A stretch of 64,000 nucleotides of DNA from Callorhinus ursinus (GCF_003265705.1 NW_020312785.1:21800028-21864027), one strand, 5' to 3'; positions 35,945 through 48,464 are shown, counted from the stretch's first letter. The notes: a model not told the origin generated them from the letters alone. Numbers and translations: made by a program.

Positions 35945-36129
35945 GGTGGCTCAGCTGGTTAAGCGACTGCCTTCGGCTCAGGTCATGATCCTGGTGTCCC
36001 GGGATCGAGTCCCACATCGGGCTCCCCGCTCAGCAGGGGGTCTGCTTCTCCCTCTGACCCTCTTCCCTCTTGTGCTCTCTATCTCTCATTCTCTCTCTCT
36101 CAAATAAATAAATAAAATCTTTAAAAAAA
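35945..36129 (+). mobile_element. Can-SINE, 5'-truncated, plus strand
   Basis: Begins directly at GGTGGCTCAGCTGGTTAAGC, lacking the usual first ten or so bases. It is otherwise complete, including AAATAAATAAATAAAATCTT and an A-run. No convincing TSD is found, only a possible TAATC/CTAATC pair. Confidence 0.93.
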
Positions 36130-36134
36130 TAATC

Positions 36135-37220
36135 TCACTTAAAATAAATGAACACTTTAAAGGACACTGAGATAGTATTTATCATAGTTTGAAGGCTACA
36201 AGGTAGTGTTGATGCCAGAATGTGCCGAACCGGCTACCAGAACAGGTTGATCAGGCCAGGCTTGAGTCAGTTTACCTTGTCTCTAGATAGGGTTCTCATT
36301 TTGCTCATTCGGAAACTCCACATTACCAGTACACAGAAAGTATCACGCTCCATGAAATGTACATGAGACTAAGGGTTGAATCAAAATGACTATTAATTTT
36401 AATGAAAGATAACTGGAAAGGAGACTACATACTTGTGTTTGGAGATTGTCATATAGTCTGTGTGTAAAAGTAATACTGAAAAAATGTTTTCTTATAAGAA
36501 ATGTACTTCAATGAGCTTAGAGAAGGAAACCAGAAATTTAGATAATCTGAAAAGTCATCCTCAGCTAGGAGAGCAATAGACACTCTATAGCCTTTGTCAT
36601 TGCAAGTGGGTATTCTGTCTGGCAACTGAAACGCTCTCAACATGGTTCAAAGCTTGATATTATCTGGGGTTTTTTTTCATGATATTCTTCTTTCGATGAC
36701 TTATTTTTAAGAAAAATGAATATAATTTTCGTGTGTGGATTCCAAAGTACTCAGCCAGCTTATGACAAAGCTTGTACTAATACGTTGTAAATGGTAGTGT
36801 AAGACTGCAAAATTTCCTTTCCTAGGAAGAATTGTAATATATTCAGAGATTATGTATTTTTAATTTTATTTTACTTTTCTTAGTATTAAATGTTCTTTCA
36901 GTCATGAAATTAAGATGAGAGGTGACAAGAGGTTTTTTTTTTCTAGTGATTTCATTAACAAAATAAGAATTGGAAACATTGTGATGGTCCCAGAATTAAA
37001 GAAAAAAGATTTAGTTGCAATAAAAATATCAGTCTGGACACTCCCAGTCTCCATCATTACTTCCTCATGCTTTATCTTAGAACCAGTATTACATAAAGCA
37101 GCACCTCGTCTTTGGATTCATGTGGGTGTTTTTGTTGTGGTGGTTCCAGACAAAACACTTTGGTCACCTAATTATTATATATTGTGCAAGTGAAGTTGCT
37201 TCTAGGGATAAATCTGGTGT
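36135..37220. other. Unassigned sequence
   Basis: I see no repeat signature. A 92-codon plus-strand frame (36915-37193) is Lys/Val/Ile-rich and lacks splice or start support. Confidence 0.35.
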
Positions 37221-37224
37221 TGAA

Positions 37225-37500
37225 TTAAATTAGTTATGAGTTCTGGGATGCCTCATAGTCTTTGCCATGTAGTGGCATACCCGTAAATGGTGCTGTTTCA
37301 TGTTTAAACGACAGGATGGAGAAAAGGGCAACTTGATTTGTAACACTAATGATTCCCGTGGTGTGAATACTACTGCCATGATGAATTTCAACTGACCAAC
37401 ATGAAATCTCTTCCCCGAACGTGGTCGTGAGAAGAGATGTGCACAATCAGCCGAACAAGCTGTGCTGGTACAAGCTTCAGAAACCACCACCCAGTGTATC
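37225..37500. other. Unexplained CpG-bearing segment
   Basis: This segment stands out from its AT-rich flanks. It contains CCCGTAAATGG, TTTAAACGACAGG, GATTCCCGTGGTG, CCCCGAACGTGGTCGTGAG and CAGCCGAACAAG. Overlapping minus-strand frames of 86 and 70 codons span it. I recognise neither. It ends about 50 bp before the ENOPH1 retrocopy. It could be part of another retrocopy (UTR), a regulatory element or unique DNA. Confidence 0.35.
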
Positions 37501-37530
37501 TAACTATTTTAGTTTTATTAGTTTAATTAG

Positions 37531-38177
<647 letters not shown>

Positions 38178-38197
38178 GGTAAAAGTAACTTACTTTA

Positions 38198-38377
38198 TCT
38201 TTTTTAAAATTTACTTATTTGCGAGAGAGAGAGAGTGCACAAGCAGCGGGGAGGGGTAGAGGGAAAAGCAGACTCCCCGCTGACCCGGTGCCCAATGTGG
38301 GACTCAATCCCAGGACCCTAGGATCATGACCTGAGCTGAAGGCAGATGCTTAACTGACTGAGCCACCCAGGAGCCCT
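38198..38377 (-). mobile_element. Can-SINE in the ENOPH1 pseudogene 3' flank, minus strand
   Basis: TTTTTTTAAAATTTACTTAT to GAGCCACCCAGGAGCCC. TSD: AAAAGTAACTTACTTTA (38181-38197) against AAAAGTAATTTACTTTA (38378-38394), 16/17 identical. Its insertion postdates the ENOPH1 retrocopy if the preceding sequence is ENOPH1 3' UTR. Confidence 0.95.
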
Positions 38378-38394
38378 AAAAGTAATTTACTTTA

Positions 38395-38968
38395 AAAAGA
38401 CATATGTACACACCCACATGGGCATGCAAATGTATATATGTGTATGTTTACATTGCCTTCCACAGGCATCTACATGAAAAAAAAAATCTCAGTTTAGTGA
38501 AAAAAAAAACGTATTTGAAGACGCTTTCTATGCAGAAATTGTTTGAAACCACAACTCTCACCCTTACTGAGGGCAAAATGTAGCTGACAGAATTACTGCA
38601 ACGCAGATCAGACGAGTTAGGTTTCTCAAGCTGTGTGCCAGAATGGAAAGGTAAGTTTGAGAAGTTATTCAGAAGCCTTGTTATTTTAAAACTGGGAGTA
38701 GTTCACAGACTTATTCCTATAATAATTCATTTCTCCTTTAAATTATCAGAAGATTGCAACGGCTGAATTTCAAAACATTAGCCTCCCTCCATACAAAACA
38801 CAAAGCTATTTGATTCTACTCCAAAAGAGAGCAAAACGGGGAAAGGAAATTCATTTGAGTCTGGATGAAGCAAACATCTATAACTGAAGAAACCTCCTAA
38901 TCATCCTGGCATCCCCAGCAAACGGTGCCTTACCAGTGAAAAGGGGGCATTGATAGAACAGCTAAAAT
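38395..38968. other. Unassigned sequence
   Basis: It might include more ENOPH1 3' UTR immediately after the SINE, but I cannot confirm that. No repeat seen. Confidence 0.35.
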
Positions 38969-38983
38969 AAGAACGTGGTTCTT

Positions 38984-39343
38984 TTTTTTTTAATTTTAAT
39001 TTTTTTATTTTTATTGTTATGTTAATCACCATATATTACATCATTAGTTTTTGGTGCAGTGTTCCATGATTCATTGTTTGTTCATAACACCCAGTGCTCC
39101 ATGCAAAACGTGCCCTCCTCAATACCCATCACCAGGCTAACCCATCCCCCTACCCCCCTCCCCTCTAGAACCCTCAGTTTGTTTTTCAGAGTCCATCATC
39201 TCTCATGGTTCGTCTCCCCCTCTGACATACTCCCCTTTTCTTCCTCTCCTTTTATCTTCTTCTTTTTCTTTTTTCTTAAAATATGTTGCGTTATTTGTTT
39301 CAGAAGTACAGATCTGTGATTCAACAGTCTTGCACAATTCACA
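38984..39343 (-). mobile_element. Young L1 3' end, minus strand, inserted in a SINE TSD
   Basis: Poly(T)-rich start, then TTATGTTAATCACCATATAT, TTCCATGATTCATTGTTTGT, CCCAGTGCTCCATGCAAAAC, CAGATCTGTGATTCAACAGT to TTGCACAATTCACA. It is collinear with the other young L1 3' ends and truncated to about 360 bp. A 7-bp repeat GGTTCTT (38977-38983 and 39344-39350) is its likely TSD. Plus-strand frames of 86 and 109 codons here are L1/SINE readings. Confidence 0.93.
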
Positions 39344-39358
39344 GGTTCTTAATGTTTA

Positions 39359-39554
39359 TTTTTTTCAAAGATTTTATTTATTTATTTGGCAGAGAGATAG
39401 AGAGAGCAAGTAGGCAGAGAGGCAGGCACAGGGAGAGGGAGAAGCAGGCTCCCCGCCGAGCTGGGAGCCCCATGCGGGGCTCGATCCCAGGACCCTGGGA
39501 TTATGACCTGAGCCGCAGGCAGCCGCTTAACCGACTGAGCCACCCAGGTGCCCC
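39359..39554 (-). mobile_element. Can-SINE, minus strand, with 23-bp TSD broken by an L1
   Basis: Well-preserved copy (AAAGATTTTATTTATTTATT to CACCCAGGTGCCCC). The right TSD (39555-39577) starts AAGAACGTGG and ends TCTTAATGTTTA. The matching left copy is split: AAGAACGTGGTTCTT at 38969-38983 and GGTTCTTAATGTTTA at 39344-39358, with the L1 between. Confidence 0.95.
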
Positions 39555-39577
39555 AAGAACGTGGCTCTTAATGTTTA

Positions 39578-41145
39578 ACACAATAGTCCTAATCCGCCAG
39601 TTGTTATTATAGATTCTATAGTCGCCTTACTAACTGGTTTTTGGAACAGTTTGAGAATATATATTTGTATTTACTATTGAAAAATAAAAGGTTTACTGAA
39701 ATCGTTCCACAAAAACCTTCCAGAAGAGCCCTAATAATGTAGTATTTTCCTCCAAAATAGATGTAAATTCTATAACAGCATTATTTATCCTGCTCAATCC
39801 AAATGGGATATCATGTCAATTTCATGTTGTGATTAATAAAAAGATTTTCTTCTTCAAAAAATAAAATAAAATAAAATCAAGGAACTACAGTAGGCATCAC
39901 ATCCACTAATTTACTAGGAGCTCAGTGTGTATTGTAGGTGGTGATAGCAAGTGCCTTGGAATCTCTCCTTTAGAAAAATAAACTTAAGGGGAGAAGTAGT
40001 ATTTTTTTCCCAACTCTGTGTGTTCTCCTAAACTCTGTTTTTCTTTCACGGCCATATCTGCATTGTATACTTTGGAAAACAACTAATTTTGCAGCTGATG
40101 TTAAACATAGTGATGTGTAAGAGAAACCAAAGTCCTTAGGCTTCCCTCTTCAGCTTTCAAAACCAAAATTGATTCCAATATGAAAGAACTCCCATGTTAG
40201 AAATAAAAATAATGCATTAAATTATAAATACTAATTTGAAAATATCATAATGTATATATAAGTTTTGTTTCAAAAAACACATAAGAACCTATTTATGTTT
40301 TGTTGTAGTATGATATGGTAATATATAGTATATTTAATATAGTATTGTGGTGAGGAAAAATGAGTTGATGTATGACAATTATTTAGAAATAGATAGTTGA
40401 TAATCAATTAGTATTTACTGCTGAGAGTAGTAGGAGCAGTAAAGTATCAAAATATTGTGTTGCTCTTTTGTCTGTTATGTTGACAAGATTAAGTTATGGG
40501 ACTAATTTGGAAATCACTTGTTTTGTGCTAGACACTATGTTAGCTCCTGGGATACAAAGTATTTTTATCTTCAAAAGGTCTTAGTTCATTAAGATTCCAT
40601 GATTTAAAGATGAAAAGAACTACATATAATTTTAGTAACTGAACAACTACTATAGTTAGAATCTTCACTAAAAACTAAGTAGAACATAAGAACACAAACT
40701 GGAGATGTCCCACCAATGTGTCTTTGGCCTTGTTTCATCATTGAGCTCTACTGACTTCCAAAAGCCTGGGAGTTTTGACTGATGAGAGCAGACAATACTC
40801 CAGCTCCCTCATTTGACACCTCCCTTCACCAAGCTGGGATAACTCTGAAGTATGCATTTTAAACTATATCCAGAATTTTCCTCACGAAACTAAGCTTTAG
40901 TGCCCATAGTATCTGTCTTGATAATGCTTTTTATTGCTACCCTTCCTTATGTCACTCTCCTGCTGGTGTTCTTCGTACCTCCCAAGTAAACCACCTGTAT
41001 TCTAATCCTTGCCTTAGGGTCTCTCTGCTTCCAGGCAACTCCAAAACAAAACACTAGACTAAGCTTACCGTCTCATGGGGCGATCATATACAGAGGTTAA
41101 TTACCCATAAAATTTTAGGATATTATGGCAAATATTACTGCCCTA
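39578..41145. other. Mostly unique sequence; small L2-like scrap
   Basis: TGTGCTAGACACTATGTTAG (about 40525) is an L2/MIR-like scrap on the minus strand. A short (AAAAT)n occurs at about 39860-39876. Nothing else. Confidence 0.4.
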
Positions 41146-41149
41146 AGAA

Positions 41150-41330
41150 CAAAAGTACCTGAGCTCCAGTCCTTGACTCTTCACAATCTAGCTCTGAAAT
41201 AAGGAAACCAGTCTTCCCTGGACTCAGTTGTCTCTTATTTGTCAAATAAGGGTTTGGATGGCTGAATGATCTAGACTATCCTCCTAAGCTAACTTTATGA
41301 TTCTAAGATTATAAATCTCTAGAAGGTTTG
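41150..41330 (+). mobile_element. MIR/MIR3, plus strand
   Basis: CTGAGCTCCAGTCCTTGACT, CTCAGTTGTCTCTTATTTGT, GATGGCTGAATGATCTAGAC and CTAACTTTATGATTCTAAGA match MIR order, including the distal AAGGTCCCTTCCAGCTCTAAAATTCTATGAT-like end. Confidence 0.65.
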
Positions 41331-41419
41331 CTTCCATAAATGGTCTGTCATGCTTTTTAAAATGAAAGTTTAGGTACAGATAAATATTTCTTATGAACCT
41401 GAGAAGTTTTGTGTATGCA

Positions 41420-41485
41420 TTCATTCTCTCATTCATTTATTCCACAGAATTTATTAAATATCTGCTCTGCATTCTTCAGATGTAT
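41420..41485 (-). mobile_element. L2 terminal scrap, minus strand
   Basis: CATTCATTCTCTCATTCATT, TATTCCACAGAATTTATTAA and ATATCTGCTCTGCATTC resemble the antisense L2 end. Confidence 0.45.
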
Positions 41486-41514
41486 GTAGATGTACATTAT
41501 TAATAGATGTACAT

Positions 41515-41725
41515 TATTAGTAGGCAGCTACTAGCCACATGTGACTAACTTTAAATTTAAATTAATTAGAAGTCAATAAAATTAAAAATTCAATCGTCCG
41601 TCTCTCTAGTCACATTTCAAGTGCTCAATAGCCATTATGTGTCTAGTGCTGACTATATTGTATGGCACAATTATAGAATATTCCCATCATGGAGAAAATT
41701 CTATTGGCTAGAGCTGCTTGGAATG
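41515..41725 (+). mobile_element. Old hAT-like MITE (MER family), tentative
   Basis: GCTACTAGCCACATGTGACT, a TAAATTTAAATTAATTAGAA stretch, AGTCACATTTCAAGTGCTCA, ATAGCCATTATGTGTCTAGT and AAAATTCTATTGGCTAGAGC match a familiar mammalian hAT MITE. The 62-codon frame from 41621 lies in it. Confidence 0.55.
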
Positions 41726-42450
41726 ATAAAAAAATTAAATCAGACAACTAACCTTCAAGAAATAATACCTAAAAATTTCAGTAAAATGTGGATATGCAAT
41801 TGTGCATAATTGATATCAAGTGAATATTTTCAATAACATACTTTAAAGTCATTTATATGTAAGTTTTCAGGGATGGCTTCATGGTAGATAGAGAATCTGA
41901 AGGTTAGTCATAAGAGCAGACTATTACAGGCTTTAGAGGTATTTAAACAGAAATGGGTCAGGGAAGTTGTTTGAACACTGTTTAGACTTAAATTAATAGA
42001 GAGAATGAAAAATAAACTGTAGAGTAAAATCATAAAATAGTCAAATAACACTGTTTTAGATATATCTTTATAACCACTAATGTTATAAGGATATATAGAT
42101 GAGAGTTATAGAAACAACTGAAAGTTTCTTTGTCTCGTATATTTTAATTTTCTTACTTGATGTAAGTGGAAACTATAAGAATAGAGCATTTTCAAAAAAC
42201 TTGCCTTTGTATTAGGTTTCTTAAGCTTCATATAGGTTGTCATTCATAGCTCTCTTATTTGCGTCCACAATACTTAACAGTAACTAAGAAATACCTGTTG
42301 GACGATGTCATGGATAAGTATCACCCTTCCAGTCTTACAATCTTTCTTTTGAAAAAAAAAATAAATAAAATAAAAATAAGGTGATTTAAAACATCTCTTT
42401 AATGTCCAATGCATTTTATTTGTGTTAACATGTGTAAATTTCCTTGGTTT
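41726..42450. other. Unique AT-rich sequence
   Basis: Contains a short (AAAT)n at about 42352-42380. Nothing recognised. Confidence 0.4.
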
Positions 42451-42454
42451 GGAT

Positions 42455-42840
42455 TTAAATTCTCTACAAGCTCTGTGACCTTGAGCAAGATAAGTAAATC
42501 CCTCTTCACCTCAGTTTCCTCATATCTAAAGGGGTTAATAACATTACCTCCAGGGGCACTTGGGTGACTCTAGATTTCAGCTTTGGTCATGATCCCAGGG
42601 TCTTGAGATTGAGCCCCCAGTCAAACTCCATGCTCAGTGGGGAGGCTCCTTGAGATTCTCTCTCCCTCTCCCTCTGCCCCTCCTCCTGCTCACGCACTCT
42701 CTCTCAAAATAAATAAACAAATCTTTAAAAAAAAGAGTAATATTACCTCCATCATGAGGTGGTTGTAAGGAAGTAAATGAACTAAATAATCTAAAAACAC
42801 TTAGAATAGTGCTTGGCACATAAATTCTTTATAAGGGCTT
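42455..42840 (+). mobile_element. MIR, plus strand, split by a SINE
   Basis: The left part has CTCTGTGACCTTGAGCAAGA, CACCTCAGTTTCCTCATATC and ATTACCTCCA. The right part continues ATCATGAGGTGGTTGTAAGG, AATAGTGCTTGGCACATAAA. Removing 42553-42751 restores a continuous MIR. Confidence 0.82.
42553..42737 (+). mobile_element. Can-SINE inside MIR, plus strand
   Basis: GGGGCACTTGGGTGACTCTA to AAATAAATAAACAAATCTTT plus A(n). The A box is shortened (GGTGACTCTAGATTTCAGC), missing about 20 bp. TSD: TAACATTACCTCCA (42539-42552) and TAATATTACCTCCA (42738-42751). Confidence 0.94.
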
Positions 42841-44725
42841 GTTTGTGAATATTGTTGCCGTTCTTACTGTTGCTCTCAGATACTCATGAGGATATCATTA
42901 GGATATCTGGGATCCCCTACAAATAAGACCTGAGTTAAGATGTCTAGCTGTATAATCAGATATGCCAGTAAAACTATCGCCAATAATGAGTGAGCACATC
43001 CTTTTGCCCCCTTAAATCGGAACTTATTAGGAAGTGCTTCAGTTTACCTATCAGCTAACTTTGTTCTTTTAAAAAACTGGAGGGAAAAGATATTTTGGTA
43101 ACTGCTTTGATATCCAAAATAGATATTATAGAATATTCTTTCCCATCATACATATGGGAAAACTATAAATATGGATTTCATAGCTTCATCTTTCTGCATT
43201 TATTAATTAAAGGGAAATTATATTTGTTACCAGGATATTAAGTAAAGTGCTGAATCTAAGACCTGCACCCTTTAAACCTAATCTTGACCTCTTAATAGCA
43301 GAGGTTCTCACTGCCTTGTCTAAAAAGAATCTCTGTATGTTCTAGATGTGTGGTAATTATGTTGATTTGCCTAAAGGAGTGTTGTTGAGATCATGATGTC
43401 ATCTCAAGGGTAATGGATGCTTCAGGGTTGTGGAATATTTAATTAGTCAGAAGAGGTCAAAGGAAAGAGATGTTATGCTACTTTTCAAATGTTTTAAGAC
43501 AGAGAAAATGAGAAGCTCAAATAAACCCATAAAAATAACTGATGGAAACCTCCATATGCACAGCCCCCAATCCGAAAGAACAGTGATATTGTGTTAAGAA
43601 TAACATATCTATGGTGCGGTTATCTTTCATTATATTGTGGTAATTATAAAATTTACATTAGCAAATATATCTATGTATTCTATCTGTGTACTTAGCAGTT
43701 GATGTTGTATTCACTATTATTATTTTAAAAGTGTCGTGATTATTGTAAATATAATACTAAAAGAAAGTCCATATACATGTACATAAAGGCATTATCAGCT
43801 ATTTCCCGGGAAATATATGTTACTTACAAATTTAGAGTTAACTGTTAAGGAACTGTGTGCATGCAAAGAGGTAGTATCTTAGTGACTACTTTTTTAGGCA
43901 AGACTGTTTATTTCTGGATTCATGTATATATTGAGATTTGTATCTTAAAATAACATCAGTCCTCATCACAACCTTGAAACTAGTATCAAGTAATCTTTTC
44001 AAAAACATACAACCTCCATATTATTAGTCTTTAACTCTTGGACTATAGTAACACTTTCTTAATAATTAGGTGTTGTTTTTTTTCCGTTCAGGCTTGTATT
44101 TTTTAAAAATTTTCAGCGATGATAGAAATGTTGCCAAGATACAAAATGACTAAAAGGGAGTTGGTTAGATGGCCACTTGGGACTCTACATGTATTGTTTT
44201 TCAGAAGTTACTTGGACTTAGATTATAATCACAAATTTCAATTTAACACATGTATTTATTCTTTAAATCTTGTTCAAACTGATTATTAGTCATTCTTTGT
44301 ACAGGATTTGAGAATGAAAATGAATGATACTTAATTTCTACCTTTATGTCATTATTCAATTAAGGAATTGTTATCTCAAGATTCATGGAGCATTAGGGAT
44401 CCATGGATAGCCTTGGAGGGGATACAATAAATAAGTCCCCTGAATTTATTGCAAATTTATGGGTGTTTGCATGTGTGCAGTTTTGGGAGGAGAAGGCCTA
44501 TAACATAATCCATTATTAAAGTATAGCACTGGCTGCAAAATTTTAAGATATAAAGTCTGGCTGATTGGATAAAAAAACTAAATAATGAAACGCTGCTGGG
44601 AGGATATGCCCTGTTTGTAATGCACAACACTTTAATCTTTAGGATATGGTCGTTTATTCTATGTTTACCTTAATCCATACCCTTCCATATTGTGGCATAC
44701 TTTTGGAAATGAATTATTTGCAATT
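42841..44725. other. Unique AT-rich sequence
   Basis: Nearly 1.9 kb with no repeat or exon I can recognise. Confidence 0.45.
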
Positions 44726-44729
44726 AAAA

Positions 44730-45645
44730 TTGTATTTCTTAAATTTATTTATCTAGTACATTTACATGATAAATATTTTTAAAATGCAAAAAGATTTAAG
44801 ATGAAAATTGTGTGTATTCCTACCCCACTCACCTAGTAGAGACAATCATTGCTTTGAGTCTCTTGCATATCCTGGACTGATACATAGATGATAAACAGAA
44901 AAATAGATTCTCTCTCTCCATTAAAATTAGAGTATATTATACATAAAATTTTGTGGCTTGCTGTTTTAATTTAAAAATACACTTTAAGGGGCACCTGATG
45001 CAGTTAAGCATCTGCCTTTGGCTCAGGTCATGATCCCAGGGTCCTAGAATCGAGCCCCTCATCGGGCTCCCTGCTCTGCTTGTCCCTCTCCCTCAGCTCC
45101 CCTGCCTCACTTGTCTGCTCTCTCTCTCTCTCTCTCTCTCTCAAATAGATAAATAAAATCTTTGAAAAAATACACTTTAAAGATCAGTCCACATCAGTAC
45201 ATATAGAACTACCTCATTCTTTTGATGTCTTCAAATAATCCATTGTGTGGGTGAACCATGATTTATTTAACCTGTCCCCTATTAATAGACATTTAGATTG
45301 CTTTCAGTCCTTTGCTCCTACAAACTTTGATGCAATGAATACTTCTGAATGTAGAAAACTTTTATATGTTCAATTCCTTAAAATGGATTTGCTGGCATAA
45401 ATGGTGTATGCATATTTAATTTTTATATGTTGGATGAATTATTCTCCATAACAAATGTTAGCAAATTTTTCTCCGTAGACAACATTAATTTACACTTCCA
45501 CCAACAATGAATGAATGTGACAATGCAAACTTTTAAGGATTCAGCGCCATTTACTTTGGTTTTGTCAACCAAATCGATCTGTTGGGAATACATTCGATGA
45601 CTTCTAGTTTAACTTGTGGCATAGTTGAGAACAGTAATGTTTCAG
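44730..45645 (-). mobile_element. Old L1 3' UTR region, minus strand, split by a SINE
   Basis: Antisense L1M-type landmarks occur on both sides of the SINE: CAAAAAGATTTAAGATGAAA, CAGTCCACATCAGTACATAT, CTACCTCATTCTTTTGATGT, CATTGTGTGGGTGAACCATG and AACATTAATTTACACTTCCA. The young twin-primed L1 lies immediately beyond its end. Confidence 0.65.
44988..45165 (+). mobile_element. Can-SINE inside old L1, plus strand
   Basis: Head GGGGCACCTGATGCAGTTAA has lost about 15 bp of the A-box side. It has a long (CT)n (about 45117-45142) and a tail AAATAGATAAATAAAATCTT. TSD: AAAAATACACTTTAA at 44973-44987 and 45166-45180, perfect. Confidence 0.95.
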
Positions 45646-45664
45646 ATCTCTGCAATTCTCTTCA

Positions 45665-46769
45665 TTTTTTTATTATTATGTTATGTTAATCACCATACAT
45701 TACATCCTTAGTTTTTGATGTAGTGTTCCATGATTCATTGTTTGTGTATAACACCGAGTGCTCCATGCAGAACGTGCCCTCTTTAATACCCATCACCAGG
45801 CCTCCCACCCCCCTTCCCTCTAGAACCCTCAGTTTGTTTTTCAGAGTCCATCCTCTCTCATGGTTCATCTCCCCCTCCAATTTCCCCCCCTTCATTCTTC
45901 ACCTCCTGCTATCTTCTTCTTCTTCTTCTTAACATATAATGTATTATTTGTTTCAGAAGTACAGATCTGTGATGCAACAGTCTTGCACAATTCACAGCGC
46001 TCACCACAGCACATACCCTCCCCAATGTCTATCACCCAGCCACCCCATCCCTCCCACCCCCCACCACTCCAGCAACCCTCAGTTTGTTTCAGAGTATAGG
46101 GATAGAGGGTATATACCGCAATATCATAAAAGCCATCTATGAAAAACCCACAGCGAATATCATTCTCAATGGGGAAAAACTGAGGGCTTTCCCCCTAAGG
46201 TCAGGAATGTAGCAGGGATGTCCACTATCACCACTGCTATTCAACATAGTATTAGAAGTCCTAGCCACAGCAATCAGACAACTAAAAGAAATCAAAGGCA
46301 TCCAAATCGGCAAAGAAGAAGTCAAACTCTCACTCTTTGCAGATGATATGATACTTTATGTGGAAAACCCAAAAGACTTCACCCCCAAACTGCTAGAACT
46401 CATACAGGAATTCAGTAAAGTGGCAGGATATAAAATCAATGCACAGAAATCAATGGCATTCCTATACACCAACAACAAGACAGAAGAAAGAGAAATTAAG
46501 GAGTTGATCCCATTTACAATTGTACCCAGAACCATAAGATACCTAGGAATAAATCTAATCAAAGAAGCAAAGAATTTGTACTCAGAAAACTATAAAATAC
46601 TCATGAAAGAAATTGAGGAAGACACAAAGAAATGGAAAAATGTTCCATGCTCATGGATTGGAAGAACAAATATTGTGAGGATGTCGATGCTGCCTAGAGC
46701 AATCTACACATTCAATGCAATCCCCATCAAAATACCATCCACTTTTTTCAAAGAAATGGAACAAATAAT
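45665..46769 (-). mobile_element. Young L1 with 5' inversion (twin priming)
   Basis: Left part, 45665 to about 46095: reverse-complement 3' UTR (GTTAATCACCATACATTACA to AACCCTCAGTTTGTTTC). Right part, about 46096-46769: the opposite orientation, ORF2 reverse-transcriptase coding sequence reading on the plus strand. Its frame has a premature TAG at 46210-46212, the RT catalytic motif FADD at 46336-46347, then an open 167-codon stretch from 46348. TSD TCTGCAATTCTCTTCA is perfect at 45649-45664 and 46770-46785. It is a non-functional, rearranged copy lacking about 2 kb between the two parts. Confidence 0.95.
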
Positions 46770-46785
46770 TCTGCAATTCTCTTCA

Positions 46786-48460
46786 AATGCCTCATCTGGT
46801 AGAAAAAAATGCCATGATTGCTGTGCCAAATACTTAGTTGAAATCTTGTAATTATTGGGTGTAATACAACCCAAAGTCTTCTTGGCCTACTAGTTCCACT
46901 ACTATTTTATTCAATTAATTAACATAAAACAGCCCATTAGTATTAAATATGTATTTATTTAAGCCATAATCTAAAAGGAGAAAAATTTCTATCGCTATTG
47001 AAAAGATTGTAACAGAGATAATAGCCTGAAAGGAGCAGAAAAGATAAGCCAAAAAATATTTGAACCAAACAAGAATCAAATTGTATATGAGAAAATAATG
47101 AAATATTTGAAGTGTAGTTTTTATTGCTTCTGTGCATCCTTTCCTTGCCTATAAATGAAAATGCTGACGTGCTCCAGGAATTATGTTTTTGTAGTATTCC
47201 AACCCTGGTAATAATCAGGAAGCACTAAAAAGGCTCATGAAAACCGTGTTCCACAAATTAACTGAAATTCACACATGGTTAAATAAGTAACCTAACATGT
47301 CTAAACAAACATTTTATATGGTTTCTCATTACTAGACCTTGAAAACAAATCCACTGAAGTAGTTTGTTATCCATTTAAATTATATCCTCTAATTTAATCA
47401 AAAACTTTTCTTTAGGGCAAAATAGTTCAGTGTGTGTGGATGTTGATGTAAATGTTGCTGAAGAAATGAGGCAGACGTTCTAAGTCTGACTTAGATTGTT
47501 AGTGAGTATCTTTACACATGGCTTTACAAGACAAGGTGATAGATGTTTGGTTTCACTGTCCTCCATAAACCATAAGACAGGGTGCTGCTAGTGGATACTG
47601 AGTTCAAATCTCAAACCTTTGCAATCTGCAAGCATAAAACTAATGTTTTCACAATATAAAAGAAATAGGTCTTTTTTTTTGATAAGATTGCATAATTCCA
47701 AGATCAGCATCCATCTGTGTATATATTTTTTTCTCTTAGCTTATGTTAATAGCTTTATTTGACAATTTAATGTTTTCCTTTTTCCTCCTAACAGCAGGTG
47801 AAAGAATTCATAAATCTGCCATGAACAGTTGCCAATGAATATTCATATCTAGGATGTCTGATTGCAGCAGTTTGACATTTTTATTTGATTTCCATCAAGA
47901 AAAAGAAATGCTTTGTTTCTTAATTCGTAATGCATTCTAATCGGTTTCTGCACATTATACCACTGGTTAAGTTATTGTAATTGTCTATATCAAACAACTA
48001 ATATACAAAATAAGAATATTTGATATAACCCAGAAAAAAACGTGACCAACAATTATTCTCACAAACTCATTGATCATATTATACCTTTGAGTTTTATTGG
48101 GTAATTTGTATTTAAAAAATGTCCATGCTGAGGACCTTCATTTCTTATCCTAAATGTATTTTCTATTGAATATGCTGGTATCCCCAGTTGGATGAGCTGA
48201 TCAGGTCTCTGTTTATAGGAGTCTCATGAGTAGGTAACATAAGCTTAGTGGGGTATATTTCCAGTAGATCATGAATAAGAACATGAATAAGAAGACATAA
48301 TAATTGATTCAACCAGACCCAATACAGGTTTGGTACAATTTTAGTGGGTATTTGTGGTTATCTGTTAAAAGTCTAGACATATAGCAACAAAATTAATTTT
48401 TTAATTAACAGCCTTTAGATTGTTCTGCTTTGGGGTTGATCCTTTTCCACAATTCTTCTA
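46786..48460. other. Unique AT-rich sequence
   Basis: Nothing recognised. Open frames are short. Confidence 0.45.
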
Positions 48461-48464
48461 AAGT

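Noticed and set aside
46348..46851. 167-codon open frame encoding reverse-transcriptase sequence
   Set aside because: It is the inverted 5' part of a truncated L1. A premature TAG lies upstream at 46210-46212 and the rest of ORF2 is missing. The last ~25 codons run into the TSD and flank. Not a gene.
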